Shown here: one piece after another, positions 33,331 through 41,712 of the stretch
How positions within the stretch are numbered: position 1 is the first letter of the stretch
Layout: each line of letters begins with the position of its first letter
Origin: JAUXJB01 sp965226855
GTDB taxonomy: Bacteria; Myxococcota_A; UBA9160; SZUA-336
Direction of reading: 5' to 3'
Length of the DNA: 64,000 nucleotides
NCBI GenBank assembly: GCA_965226855.1
Contig: CBDDEE010000031.1
Location: forward strand, 248,001-312,000
The notes under the pieces: generated by a model
What the model was told of the DNA's origin: nothing
Seen by the model: the letters and a program-made list of their open reading frames with translations, nothing else
Databases searched by the model: none
Made by a program: the position numbers and the translations under genes

Positions 33331-34152
33331 CTACTCATCATGCTCCTCCTGCCATAGATCGATCGCCTCGGTGAATCCGTCCTCTTCGTGGCTCGTGACG
33401 GTGCGGTGACGCGAGCGAAGCTCCGGCGGCGCGTTCCCCGTTACGAAGGCGCTGCCCGCCCACGCAAGCAGATCCTCGTCGTTGAAGTCGTTACCGACGG
33501 CCACCACCTGGCCCAGCCCGGCCCCGACGCGGCTGCGGACCCACTCCGCTGCATACGCCTTTCCGACTCCCTGCGGAAAGATCTCGAGCCAGCGCGAGGC
33601 ATGATCCAGTGGCGACGTGGCGCGGATTACCTCGAGCTCGGACAGCCTGCGCTCCAGCTCGTCTTGCCTAGAAGGCGTGCCAGCGGGCTCGATGGCCAGA
33701 AGCTGCGAGGCCTCGAGGTCCTCCGGCAGCGGATCCGGCCACTCTCGCGCATACTTCGCGTAGCGCTGGTAGCGCCGCTCGAAGTCGGGGTTCTTCCGCC
33801 CCGCCCGCCAGTAGAAGAAGCGGTGGTTCTCGGGCACCGGTGCGTGCAGCATGAAGTCGAGGCCCAGCTCCATCAGCACGCTGGCCGCAAGGCGCGCCTG
33901 CTGCGAGGCCATGTGGTGTGCACGGAGCATCTCGCCGCTCGGCCAGGCCGCGATCGCTGCGCCAGAGGAGAAGATCAGGTAGTCGATCGGGAAGTCTTCA
34001 TCTATCACCCGGTGCGCCGAGTGAAGGTTGCGACCCGTGGCGAGCACGCGGACGACGCCGGCGCGACCGAGTCGATCGAGCGTGAGACGATTTCGCTCGC
34101 TCAGCAAGGAGTGCTCGTCGAGGAGAGTCCCATCGAGATCCGTGACGACCAT
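33331..34152 (-). CDS. HAD-superfamily hydrolase, Cof subfamily
   Basis: The 273-residue enzyme opens VVTDLDGTLLDEHSLLS, with the nucleophile Asp and the acid/base Asp two residues on. Motif II is VLATGRNLHSAH, and motifs III/IV are in the GVGKAYAAEWV and VVAVGNDFNDEDLLAWAG segments. A type IIB cap lies between. Cof-like enzymes dephosphorylate sugar phosphates or cofactors; the substrate is unknown. The ATG at 34152 is preferred because TAGGAT lies 7 nt upstream and because family members start right at the DLDGT strand; ATG at 34173 is the alternative. Confidence 0.9.
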   Translation of the reverse strand: MVVTDLDGTLLDEHSLLSERNRLTLDRLGRAGVVRVLATGRNLHSAHRVIDEDFPIDYLIFSSGAAIAAWPSGEMLRAHHMASQQARLAASVLMELGLDFMLHAPVPENHRFFYWRAGRKNPDFERRYQRYAKYAREWPDPLPEDLEASQLLAIEPAGTPSRQDELERRLSELEVIRATSPLDHASRWLEIFPQGVGKAYAAEWVRSRVGAGLGQVVAVGNDFNDEDLLAWAGSAFVTGNAPPELRSRHRTVTSHEEDGFTEAIDLWQEEHDE

Positions 34153-34159
34153 CCTCACG

Positions 34160-34165
34160 ATCCTA
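34160..34165 (-). promoter_or_regulatory. -10 element TAGGAT, leaderless start of HAD hydrolase
   Basis: TAGGAT lies 7 nt before the ATG at 34152, with no Shine-Dalgarno between. Confidence 0.45.
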
Positions 34166-34230
34166 CTCTTCATGCGAGGCCAGGCTAGCACGCGGCTGAC
34201 ACGACGCGCGCATGGTGGCACCCTTGCCAG

Positions 34231-34599
34231 ATGAGCCTCGGCATACTCCTCGTCTGTCTGGCGCTCGGTGTCGTTACAGAAACGCTGTCCCGTGCCCTAC
34301 GGCTGTGGAGGTATCCCCGAGCGTGGCTCCGAGTCGTGAGCGTAGTCGTGGTGTTCGGCCTGGTGTTCGGCTCGCTGTCGAGCGCCGTCGCCCAGCAACC
34401 CGTTCTGGTGCGCTTCGCGGCCGGCGCCGTGCTCGGCTGCCTGTATGAAGCGGCGAACCTCCTCTGGCTGCGCCTCTTCACGTTCCAGGAGCCGTTGTCG
34501 CTCATTCGGAGCAGGACCATCCTGATCCTGCTTGCGGGAATTCCGTGGGGCGTGCTCCCCGCCGTGGCGCCCGCCCTCGAGCGCCTGGTAAGCGGCTAG
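34231..34599 (+). CDS. Small hypothetical membrane protein
   Basis: A 122-residue protein with three to four hydrophobic helices: LGILLVCLALGVVTETLS, VVSVVVVFGLVFGSLSS, LVRFAAGAVLGCLYEAANLL and ILILLAGIPWGVLPAV. No family is recognised. It is divergent from the HAD hydrolase and its stop overlaps, tail to tail, the stop of the MetE-like gene. ATG start without an evident ribosome site. Confidence 0.65.
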   Translation: MSLGILLVCLALGVVTETLSRALRLWRYPRAWLRVVSVVVVFGLVFGSLSSAVAQQPVLVRFAAGAVLGCLYEAANLLWLRLFTFQEPLSLIRSRTILILLAGIPWGVLPAVAPALERLVSG

Positions 34600-35636
34600 G
34601 ACACGTCGTCCGCGAGCGCCTTCATCTCGTCGAGAAGCTGGCGTCCCACCTCGGCCGAGCGGCGGCCCATGCCGCACGCGCACGCGATGTCGGGCGTAAA
34701 GCCCAGGCTCCGCGACGCCAGACGCAGGCGCTCCAGGTTGGCGGGGTGGCCGTCCTCGTAGACCGTTCCCACGATCAGGCGCGTCGAGCCTGACAGTCGC
34801 AGCTTCTCGAGGGGCTCGTAGTAGCGGGGATCAGTGCTGTCGACGATGGGGAGATGCAGGTAGTCGAGTGGTCGGTCCGCTGGCCACACCGCGGCGATCG
34901 CGTTCGCAAACAGTACGACCGGGCGAGAAGACGACGGTGTCACTGCGCGCCGGTTGCCAGGATTGCCCAGACAGAGATGCACGCCCACGGGAACCTCGGG
35001 TGGGACGTCTACGGCCAGGGACGCGAGCTGTCTGGCAAGACGGCGTGCCAGGATTCGCGCAGCCGTAGGAAGGAGCGCGTGCAGGCGCGCGATTAAGATC
35101 TGCTCGATGGCGGCGTCGAGCTGCACGACCACAGCGTTCGGTTCCAGCTGTACTGCGGCGCCGATCTCCTCGCGCAACGCATTCTGGAGTGGCCCGAGCG
35201 CCTTCAGCATGCTGAACGGCTTGCGAAAGAATGGGAAGGCGATCGACAGCGCGGGCGCGACGCCCAGCTGATAGCGCAGCTCAGGACGCCCAAGCTCCTC
35301 GCGCAGCTTGTGGAAGAGCGGCAGGCTGGCCGACCAGTCGCGGAAGTAGCCGAGCGCGCCGAGCTCGAGCTCGAGCTTGCGACCGCGGCGAATCGAAAAC
35401 CGCTTCCTTCGCGTGCTCTCACCCCCGAGAGGCGCCGTCACCTCGTACGAAGACAACGAAGGGTTGCGAGCCAGACGGTCGACCAAGTGCATGATGTAGT
35501 TCGCACGCTCCCCGGTCTCGCCATCTGGTACGTAGGGCAGCGTGCCGCCGAGGCGCTCCAGGCTCTCCTGCATCGCTTCGCCCGCGTGCCCGAACGGGAG
35601 GCTCCCCACCAGGTGAGTCCGAACGCGCCCCTTCAT
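34596..35636 (-). CDS. UROD/MetE-superfamily protein (cobalamin-independent MetE C-terminal-like)
   Basis: A 346-residue TIM barrel. It begins RTHLVGSLPFG, the typical start of MetE C-terminal-like barrels, has PDGETGERANYI, VPVGVHLCLGNPGNR (with metal-ligand His/Cys candidates) and ends with FTPDIACACGMGRRS, where CACGMG holds the last zinc-ligand Cys. It may be a methyltransferase using an unidentified methyl donor; full MetE activity is unlikely because the N-terminal half is missing. AGGTGG precedes the ATG by 4 nt. Confidence 0.8.
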   Translation of the reverse strand: MKGRVRTHLVGSLPFGHAGEAMQESLERLGGTLPYVPDGETGERANYIMHLVDRLARNPSLSSYEVTAPLGGESTRRKRFSIRRGRKLELELGALGYFRDWSASLPLFHKLREELGRPELRYQLGVAPALSIAFPFFRKPFSMLKALGPLQNALREEIGAAVQLEPNAVVVQLDAAIEQILIARLHALLPTAARILARRLARQLASLAVDVPPEVPVGVHLCLGNPGNRRAVTPSSSRPVVLFANAIAAVWPADRPLDYLHLPIVDSTDPRYYEPLEKLRLSGSTRLIVGTVYEDGHPANLERLRLASRSLGFTPDIACACGMGRRSAEVGRQLLDEMKALADDVS

Positions 35637-35737
35637 TGCCACCTCCAGTCTTGCGGGACCCGGCGCCCATCCTTGCGGGACCCGCTGCGAGCGGTCGCGC
35701 CACCCGCCTCCGCTCAGGCCTACGCGACCTTCGCAGT

Positions 35738-36625
35738 TCAGTCCATCTGTTTGCGGAGGAAGGTGCCGATGACCTGGACTGCCTGCGCGGCCTCGGGGAG
35801 GTCGTTGAAGAGCTGGAAGACGTGGAACATCTCGTCCCACGGCTCGAGCGTGACGTCGACACCTGCAGCGCGCGCTTTTGCAGCGAAGCGCGTGGCGTCG
35901 TCGAGCAGGGTCTCGTGGTCACCGACCTGGATCAGGAGCGGTGGCAGACCCTCGAGCTTCGCGTGCAGGGGAGCGGCCAGAGGGGCGCGCGGGTCGGCGC
36001 CGGCGAGATAGGTTTCCGCCATCGCCATGATCAGCGGCCGCTTTACCATCGGATCCAGCTCCTCGCGCGTCCGCATCGACTCGCCCTCGCCCTCGAGGTC
36101 GACCCAGGGCGAGAGCATCACACCCGCGGCGGGTAGCTCGGTCCCCGCATCCCGCAGCGCAACCAGCGTGGCCGCTGTAAGGCCTCCGCCTGCGGAGTCT
36201 CCGGCTACGGCAATGCGCTGCGGACGGATACCTTGCTCGAGCAGCCAACGGTAGGCGGCTGTCGCGTCTTCTACCGGCGCGGGAAACGGATGCTCGGGGG
36301 ACAGGCGGTAGTCGAGACCCAGCGCTCGGCAGCCGCTCGCAGCCGAGAGCCGTGCGATGAGATCCCAATGCGAACGCACCGAGCCCAGCAAGTAGCCACC
36401 GCCATGCAGGTAGAGCAGCACGCGGTCCGTGCTCGCACCTGGCGCCGTGATCCATTCGGCCTCGACCCCTCCGGCAGAGACACGCTCGGACTGTGCCTCG
36501 GCCGATGGCACGAGGAAGAGCTCCTCCCACTCCCTGCGCATCTCGTCCAGCGGTTTGTCCGCTCCCCAGGATCCAAACGTATCGCGGATACGCTGTCGCA
36601 CAGCTTCGAGCGCGTCGCTTCCCAT
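35738..36625 (-). CDS. Alpha/beta hydrolase, hormone-sensitive-lipase family
   Basis: A 295-residue esterase. Oxyanion-hole motif LYLHGGGYLLGS, DYRLSPEHPFPAPVEDATAAYRWL, nucleophile elbow VAGDSAGGGLTAAT, catalytic Asp in LLIQVGDHETLLDD and His in DEMFHVFQ. These four features place it in the HSL (GDSAG) family of carboxylesterases. No signal peptide is present. The ATG at 36625 follows GGGAGA by 8 nt. Its own natural ester substrate is not known. Confidence 0.93.
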   Translation of the reverse strand: MGSDALEAVRQRIRDTFGSWGADKPLDEMRREWEELFLVPSAEAQSERVSAGGVEAEWITAPGASTDRVLLYLHGGGYLLGSVRSHWDLIARLSAASGCRALGLDYRLSPEHPFPAPVEDATAAYRWLLEQGIRPQRIAVAGDSAGGGLTAATLVALRDAGTELPAAGVMLSPWVDLEGEGESMRTREELDPMVKRPLIMAMAETYLAGADPRAPLAAPLHAKLEGLPPLLIQVGDHETLLDDATRFAAKARAAGVDVTLEPWDEMFHVFQLFNDLPEAAQAVQVIGTFLRKQMD

Positions 36626-36732
36626 CTCTGTATCTCCCTGATCTGTTGGGGCCACTGCCCGTGTTTGTCCGCCAATCTACCAGCTTCTCGTCGCGATGGG
36701 CCTCACCCTGCCCGGAACGTGTCGTCCGCCGT

Positions 36733-36753
36733 CTCGAAAGAGCCTCTTTCGAG
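36733..36753 (-). terminator. Hairpin directly after the FadL-type porin gene
   Basis: CTCGAAAGAG and CTCTTTCGAG are perfect complements separated by one base (36733-36742 and 36744-36753), touching the stop codon of the porin gene. There is no T-run, so its strength as an intrinsic terminator is uncertain. Confidence 0.6.
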
Positions 36754-37962
36754 CTACCAGTGCCAGGCCAAGTCGATCGCGAATGCGTAGGGGTTCTTGC
36801 TTTCGCCCACGACCCGTCCCCTCAGCAGACTGGGGCCCGTGTCGACCGGCGCATCGCCGATCAGGTAGACGTTGATGTTGAGGTCGAGCACGCCCCTCTC
36901 GAACACGCGCTCTACACCAGCACCGATCGCGATCACGCGATCCAGGCGCAATGCGAGCGTTCGCTTGTCGTCATCTACGGCCTGACTCACATACAACGCC
37001 CCCACCCGATAGGTGGTTTTGGCATCGACCGGGAACCCGGCGCCGACCGAGAACGCCCAGATGTCTTCATAGATGCCGGCTGGCTCCGCGACTGTCATGC
37101 CCTCGATCTCGACGTCACCGGTGCCAAACTCCGAGAAGTCGACCCAGGTGGCACCGAAGGTGAAGTAACGCCCGTCGTCCAGCTCGTGATAGCCGCCCAC
37201 AGAAAGGCGCTGCGGGAGGATGTTCTCCACATCGAGGTCCACGCCGTCGAGCCGGCCGATCGTCGCCCCCAGGATCGGGCCCAGGCCGCGGAGCTTCAGG
37301 TCTCCCTCCAGGTCACTGCTCGTCTCTCCTGTGTAGGTCAGCCCAATGCGTGTGCGTTCCGTCCACTGGTAGAGCAGCGACAGCGTGGCGGTGAGCCCGA
37401 TCGAGTCTGCCTCGTATTCGAGCTTGCCATCGGCCTGTCCCGGCTCTGGATTGTTGATGCGAGCCTTCGTCTTGGAGTAGCTGTAGGTGACGTTCAGCGC
37501 GGCCCCCACCGACCATTGTTCATCGATGCGATACGCGACCGATGGCGTCACGCCGATGTACACCAGTGAGAAGCTGTCTGTGTAGTAGCGTCCCGCCCAG
37601 TCGTCTCCGTAGTCAGACCCGAAGCCGCTGGGCACGTTCGCCGAGAACCCGAAGCGCCAGTCCTCCGAGAGCGGCCTAACCCAGTGGAAGGACGGAATTG
37701 CGACGGGCCAGTCATTTCGATCGGGATTGCCTCCGCTCGTGCTGGTCTGCGACTTGTCGACGTCGAACTCCGCGAGGCCCTTGCCGATCACGACACGCAG
37801 CGTTCCCGTCTCTTCTGTGAGCCGGACCATTCCGGCTGGGTTCGAGTAGCTCGTCTCCGCTGTATCCGCCATCGCGACGCTGCCGCTGTGGGCAGGCGCG
37901 CCCGCGCGTGGGACACCAGGAAAAACGAAGAGGATCAGGAGCGCAAGGCACGGGGCCTTCAC
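36754..37962 (-). CDS. Outer-membrane transport protein, FadL/OmpP1/TodX family
   Basis: A 402-residue porin for hydrophobic compounds such as fatty acids or aromatics. The signal peptide is KAPCLALLILFVFPGVPRAG. The mature start, HSGSVAMADTAETSYSNPAGMVRL, is the family's N-terminal hatch region, and alternating beta strands end in an aromatic residue (AFAIDLAWHW). GTG at 37962 is chosen: TAGGAT ends 7 nt before it and it gives a normal signal peptide; the ATG at 37971 overlaps that -10 box. Terminated by a hairpin. Confidence 0.88.
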   Translation of the reverse strand: MKAPCLALLILFVFPGVPRAGAPAHSGSVAMADTAETSYSNPAGMVRLTEETGTLRVVIGKGLAEFDVDKSQTSTSGGNPDRNDWPVAIPSFHWVRPLSEDWRFGFSANVPSGFGSDYGDDWAGRYYTDSFSLVYIGVTPSVAYRIDEQWSVGAALNVTYSYSKTKARINNPEPGQADGKLEYEADSIGLTATLSLLYQWTERTRIGLTYTGETSSDLEGDLKLRGLGPILGATIGRLDGVDLDVENILPQRLSVGGYHELDDGRYFTFGATWVDFSEFGTGDVEIEGMTVAEPAGIYEDIWAFSVGAGFPVDAKTTYRVGALYVSQAVDDDKRTLALRLDRVIAIGAGVERVFERGVLDLNINVYLIGDAPVDTGPSLLRGRVVGESKNPYAFAIDLAWHW

Positions 37963-37969
37963 GGCGCCC

Positions 37970-37975
37970 ATCCTA
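37970..37975 (-). promoter_or_regulatory. -10 element TAGGAT, leaderless start of FadL-type porin
   Basis: TAGGAT lies 7 nt before the GTG at 37962. No Shine-Dalgarno precedes that codon. Confidence 0.45.
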
Positions 37976-38085
37976 GCACCCGACGGCTTCAGTCCACGCG
38001 CACTTCATCGCAGTTACCACCCGCGTGAAGTTCTGAGCGACGGTCGCTTTCCTGTGCCGGGCAGGTCGTCTACCCTTGCGTTCTG

Positions 38086-38161
38086 GGGGCGATAGCTCAA
38101 TGGTTAGAGCAGGTCCCTCATAAGGATCTGGTTCTCGGTTCGAGTCCGAGTCGCCCCACCA
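38086..38161 (+). tRNA. tRNA with CAT anticodon, probably tRNA-Ile2
   Basis: A full cloverleaf: acceptor GGGGCGA with TCGCCCC, D-arm GCTC...GAGC, anticodon stem GGTCC/GGATC with loop CTCATAA (anticodon CAT), T-arm CTCGG-TTCGAGT-CCGAG, and an encoded CCA. The D-loop AATGGTTAGAGCAGG and the TTGGTT variable region resemble the minor isoleucine tRNA whose C34 is changed to lysidine, more than elongator methionine tRNA; this choice is an inference. TACCCT about 9 nt upstream may be its -10. Confidence 0.93.
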
Positions 38162-38168
38162 CCAGCCC

Positions 38169-38846
38169 CTACGTCCTGGCCATGTGGGACGTGAGTCGGG
38201 CCTGGACCGCGTCGACGAAGCGCTTCTTGTCGCCGCTCCCGAAGAAGGCGGAGCCCATCACGAAGACGCGGCCCCCGTTGCTGGCCACCTCCTCGACGGT
38301 CTCGAGGTTGATGCCGCCGTCCACCACGATGTCGGTCTCGCGTGAGCTCAGATCGATGGCCTTGCGGAGCTCGCGCAGCTTGGGCATGACACCCGCAATG
38401 AAACTCTGACCACCGAAGCCCGGGTTGACCGTCATGACCAGGACCTGGTCGAGCTGCGGCAGCACGGCACTGAGCGCGGACGCCGGAGTACCAGGATTCA
38501 GCGCGACGCAAGTCCGAACGCCGTGCCTCGCGATCTGCTCGAGCGTGCCGTGAAGGTGTGGGCAGGCCTCGACGTGCACACCGAGAGCATTCGCGCCGGC
38601 GTCGGCGAAGCGGTCGATCATCGTGCCTGGATCCTCGATCATGAGGTGGACGTCGACCGGCAGCGCGGTCGCCTTCGCGATCGCTCGGACGACGTCGGGA
38701 CCGATGGTCAGGTTCGGCACGAAGTGGCCATCCATCACGTCGACGTGGATCCAGTCCGCGCCCGCCTCTTCTGCCGCCTGCACCTCGTCGGCGAGCCGAC
38801 CAAAGTCCGCGGAGAGGATCGAGGCCGCGATCCGGAACCTCCTCAC
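38169..38846 (-). CDS. rpe: Ribulose-phosphate 3-epimerase
   Basis: A 225-residue TIM barrel interconverting ribulose 5-phosphate and xylulose 5-phosphate in the pentose phosphate and Calvin cycles. IAASILSADFGRLADEV, the metal-binding DWIHVDVMDGHFVPNLTIGP, VDVHLMIEDP, MTVNPGFGGQSFI and DIVVDGGIN are all conserved. The first codon is GTG at 38846, overlapping the rsmB stop as GTGA. It is the last gene of the priA-def-fmt-rsmB-rpe operon. Confidence 0.96.
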   Translation of the reverse strand: MRRFRIAASILSADFGRLADEVQAAEEAGADWIHVDVMDGHFVPNLTIGPDVVRAIAKATALPVDVHLMIEDPGTMIDRFADAGANALGVHVEACPHLHGTLEQIARHGVRTCVALNPGTPASALSAVLPQLDQVLVMTVNPGFGGQSFIAGVMPKLRELRKAIDLSSRETDIVVDGGINLETVEEVASNGGRVFVMGSAFFGSGDKKRFVDAVQARLTSHMART

Positions 38847-40207
38847 GTCCGTACCAGCCGTGCGGCAAAGAAGCCGTCGCAACGCTGACGATGGGGGAAG
38901 GTCGCGAGCGCGCCGCTCTTGTCGACCAGATCGGCCGCAGCTGCTGGCAGGTGTGCGCGCGCGTCTTCCTGCTTGAAGTCGGAGTGTGACTCGAGAAAGC
39001 GCACCACCACGCCGCTCGTCTCCTCGGGAGTGAATGTGCATACACTATAGACGAGCACCCCGGCGGACCCGACGTAGCGCGCGCACGAGCTCAGGAGCGC
39101 CAGCGAGCGCTCGGCCGCACGCGGAATCTCCTCTGGGACGAGGCGCCAGCGCGCGTCGGGGTTGCGGCGCAGCGTGCCCAGACCGGTGCAGGGAGCGTCG
39201 ACCAAGATGCGCGAAAAGCGCAGCCTGCCCTGCAGATCGAAGCCCTTTGCAGCGTCCCGCTGCAGGACCCGCAGGTTAGAGAGCCGGAGCCGCCTCGCGG
39301 CCTGGTGGATCAGCGAGAGTCGATTCCGGTGGAGCTCGAGCGCGACGACCTCCCCATCCGGTCCAACCTGCTGGGCGAGCTGCACGGCCTTCGTGCCCGG
39401 CGCAGCACAGCAGTCCACGACCGTATCGCCCGGCTGGGCGCCGAGCAGCAACGGCACGAGCTGGGACGCCTCGTCCTGCACGGTGAGCTCACCGCGCGCA
39501 AAGCCGGCGTCGCGCACCGGATCGCGCGTAAGGCCGGTGACCGCGTGGGGCGCGAAGCGCCCCGGACGCCCGCCGAGTCGACGCGCCACTTCGAGAACGT
39601 CCACGCCCGGTGAGACACGCACGCAGCGAGGCGGCGCGCGTGTGCAGGCCTCGGCCAACGCGATCGCCTCTTCGAGTCCGAACTGAGAGAGCCAGCGGTC
39701 TGCGAGCCACTCCGGAACCGAGCCCCAGTCGCGCAGGTACCGCGCAGGATCCAGCTTCGGGTCGGGGTAGCTGACTCCTCCCGCCTCGACAAGCCGCGCG
39801 AGCCCGCGCAGCACGGCGTTCACGAAGCCGGCCGCACGGTCAAGGCCCCGGCTCTTGGCGAGCTTCACGCTCTCGTCCACGACCGCCGCGTCGCGCACAC
39901 CGTCGAGCTCCAGGATCTGATAGGCGCCAAGGCGCAGCAGGCTCCAGATGCTCGGCTCCACGCGGTTGAGCGGTCGATTGAGGGCTTGGGCGAGCGCAGC
40001 GTCGAGGCGTCCACGCAGCCGCAGCGTGCCGTAGCAGAGCTCGGTCGCTAGCGCGCGATCACGCCTGTCGAGATCGGAGTCGCGCAGCGCCGCGTGGAGC
40101 GCCAGCTCCGCGAAAGCGCGGTCCCGCTCCACCCGCTCGAGGACGTGCCAGGCCACACCTCGCGCGGTTCGTCCCAGCTTGGCGTCGAGCTTGCGGGTGG
40201 GGCTCAT
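38843..40207 (-). CDS. rsmB: 16S rRNA (cytosine-967-C5)-methyltransferase
   Basis: A 454-residue protein: NusB-like N-terminal domain (about 12-150, GVAWHVLERVERDRAFAELAL) and an RNA m5C methyltransferase domain. SAM loop VVDCCAAPGTKAVQLAQ, the DAPCTGLGTLRRNPDARW motif carrying one catalytic Cys, and LVYSVCTFTPEET carrying the second. Length is normal. Start codon ATG overlaps the fmt stop (ATGA), so it is coupled to the upstream gene. Confidence 0.96.
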   Translation of the reverse strand: MSPTRKLDAKLGRTARGVAWHVLERVERDRAFAELALHAALRDSDLDRRDRALATELCYGTLRLRGRLDAALAQALNRPLNRVEPSIWSLLRLGAYQILELDGVRDAAVVDESVKLAKSRGLDRAAGFVNAVLRGLARLVEAGGVSYPDPKLDPARYLRDWGSVPEWLADRWLSQFGLEEAIALAEACTRAPPRCVRVSPGVDVLEVARRLGGRPGRFAPHAVTGLTRDPVRDAGFARGELTVQDEASQLVPLLLGAQPGDTVVDCCAAPGTKAVQLAQQVGPDGEVVALELHRNRLSLIHQAARRLRLSNLRVLQRDAAKGFDLQGRLRFSRILVDAPCTGLGTLRRNPDARWRLVPEEIPRAAERSLALLSSCARYVGSAGVLVYSVCTFTPEETSGVVVRFLESHSDFKQEDARAHLPAAAADLVDKSGALATFPHRQRCDGFFAARLVRT

Positions 40208-41175
40208 GGCAGAGCGACCCTCTCTTCCGCCGAGAGCTCGGTGCCGCGCAGGAACTCCTCGGCGCTGACGGGCTTCCGCCCGGGCACCTGCAGGCGCAGG
40301 ATCTCGACCCAGGCATCGGGCGCAGCCACACACAGCCGACCGTCCCTGACCCGGACCACGCCAGCCTCTGATGCGGCCTCCGCGTCCCCGTCGCGGCGAG
40401 CCTCGAGGATGCGGAGCTTCTGCGCGGCCACCCCAAGCACCAGATCGGAGCCGGGTCTGGGACTGGCCGCGCGTATCCTCCGCAGGATGCGCTCGGCGGG
40501 CTCGCGCCAGTCCAGGCACGCGAACTCGCGCCCGACCCGCGGAGCGTCCGTGACGTCGGCGTTAGCCTGCGGCCGAAAGACGGCGCGCCCCTCGGCGATC
40601 TCTTCGATTGCCTCGAGCAGTGCTTCCGCTGCGAGCTCCGCCAACCGCTCGCTCAGCTCACCGGTCGTCTCGGTCGGCCCGATCTCGGTCTCGCGCACCA
40701 GGCAGACGTCGCCTGCGTCCATCTCCTTGACCACGCGCATCACGGAGACGCCTGTCTTCACGTCCCCTTCGAGAATCGTCCACTGGATCGGCGCCGCCCC
40801 GCGCCAGCGCGGCAGCAGGCTCGCGTGCGCATTGATCATCCAGTGGGCGGGTAGCTCCCGCACGCTCTTGGGAATGAACTGACCGAACGCGACGACCACG
40901 CCCAGGTCGGGTCGCAGGCTCCGCATCCACTCGAGCGTGTCCGGGTCGCCCACCTTTACCGGCTGTCGGATCGAGAGCCCGAGCTCCTGGGCCATGCGCC
41001 TCACGGGCGTGGGCTCGAGCTTGCGGCCGCGTCCCCGCGGTCGATCCGGCTGGCTGACCACGCCCACGACCTGGTGCCTGCTTCCTGCCAGCGCGCGCAG
41101 CGCTGGCAGCGCGAAGTCCGGCGTGCCGAGGTAGAGCAGGCGAAGAGACGGAGGATCGGTCGTGGCACGCGGCAT
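40204..41175 (-). CDS. fmt: Methionyl-tRNA formyltransferase
   Basis: A 323-residue enzyme that formylates initiator Met-tRNA. The start LRLLYLGTPDFALPALRAL, the catalytic region (INAHASLLPRWRGAAPIQWTIL with Asn, His and the following T-G-V-S-x-M) and the C-terminal OB-like domain are visible, ending with the GRKPVSAEEFLRG region. It lies 5 bp after def. Formyltransferase and deformylase next to each other is the usual arrangement. Confidence 0.96.
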   Translation of the reverse strand: MPRATTDPPSLRLLYLGTPDFALPALRALAGSRHQVVGVVSQPDRPRGRGRKLEPTPVRRMAQELGLSIRQPVKVGDPDTLEWMRSLRPDLGVVVAFGQFIPKSVRELPAHWMINAHASLLPRWRGAAPIQWTILEGDVKTGVSVMRVVKEMDAGDVCLVRETEIGPTETTGELSERLAELAAEALLEAIEEIAEGRAVFRPQANADVTDAPRVGREFACLDWREPAERILRRIRAASPRPGSDLVLGVAAQKLRILEARRDGDAEAASEAGVVRVRDGRLCVAAPDAWVEILRLQVPGRKPVSAEEFLRGTELSAEERVALP

Positions 41176-41180
41176 GCGCG

Positions 41181-41705
41181 TCAGCCCAGGTCGCGTCGCA
41201 GCTGCTTCTTTCGGCGCCTGACGTAGAGATCTCGCTTGAGCTTGCTCACGCGGTCGATGAACAGGATACCGTCCAGGTGATCGATCTCGTGCTGGATGCA
41301 GTACGACTCGAGCTCGATCGCCTCGAACTCGATCAGCTCCCAGTCGAGTCCGCGCGCGCGCACCACGATGCGCGTGTCCCGCTCGACGTCCGACTTGAAG
41401 TCCGGCACGGACAGACAGCCCTCGTCCTCCGAGATCGAGCGTCCCTCGCGCGCCACGATCTCGGGGTTGATGAGGGTGCGCGGCTTCTTCTCGCCCTCCT
41501 CGTCCGTCCAGTCCAGGTCCATCACGAAAAGGCGCTTCGCGACACCGACCTGAGTCGCGGCCAGACCGATGCCCGGCTCGTCGTACATGGTCTCTGCCAT
41601 GTTCTGCGCGAGCTCGCGCAGCTCGTTGGTCAGCCCCTCGGGCGTGACCTCGCTCGCCTTCTCGCGCAGGCGAGGATCGGGAAACTGGAGCACCTCGACA
41701 AGCAT
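41181..41705 (-). CDS. def: Peptide deformylase
   Basis: A 174-residue metalloenzyme that removes the formyl group from new proteins. All three motifs are present: GIGLAATQVG, EGCLSVP (metal Cys) and QHEIDHLDG (two metal His and catalytic Glu). It follows priA by 7 bp. ATG start. Confidence 0.97.
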   Translation of the reverse strand: MLVEVLQFPDPRLREKASEVTPEGLTNELRELAQNMAETMYDEPGIGLAATQVGVAKRLFVMDLDWTDEEGEKKPRTLINPEIVAREGRSISEDEGCLSVPDFKSDVERDTRIVVRARGLDWELIEFEAIELESYCIQHEIDHLDGILFIDRVSKLKRDLYVRRRKKQLRRDLG

Positions 41706-41712
41706 GGGAGAC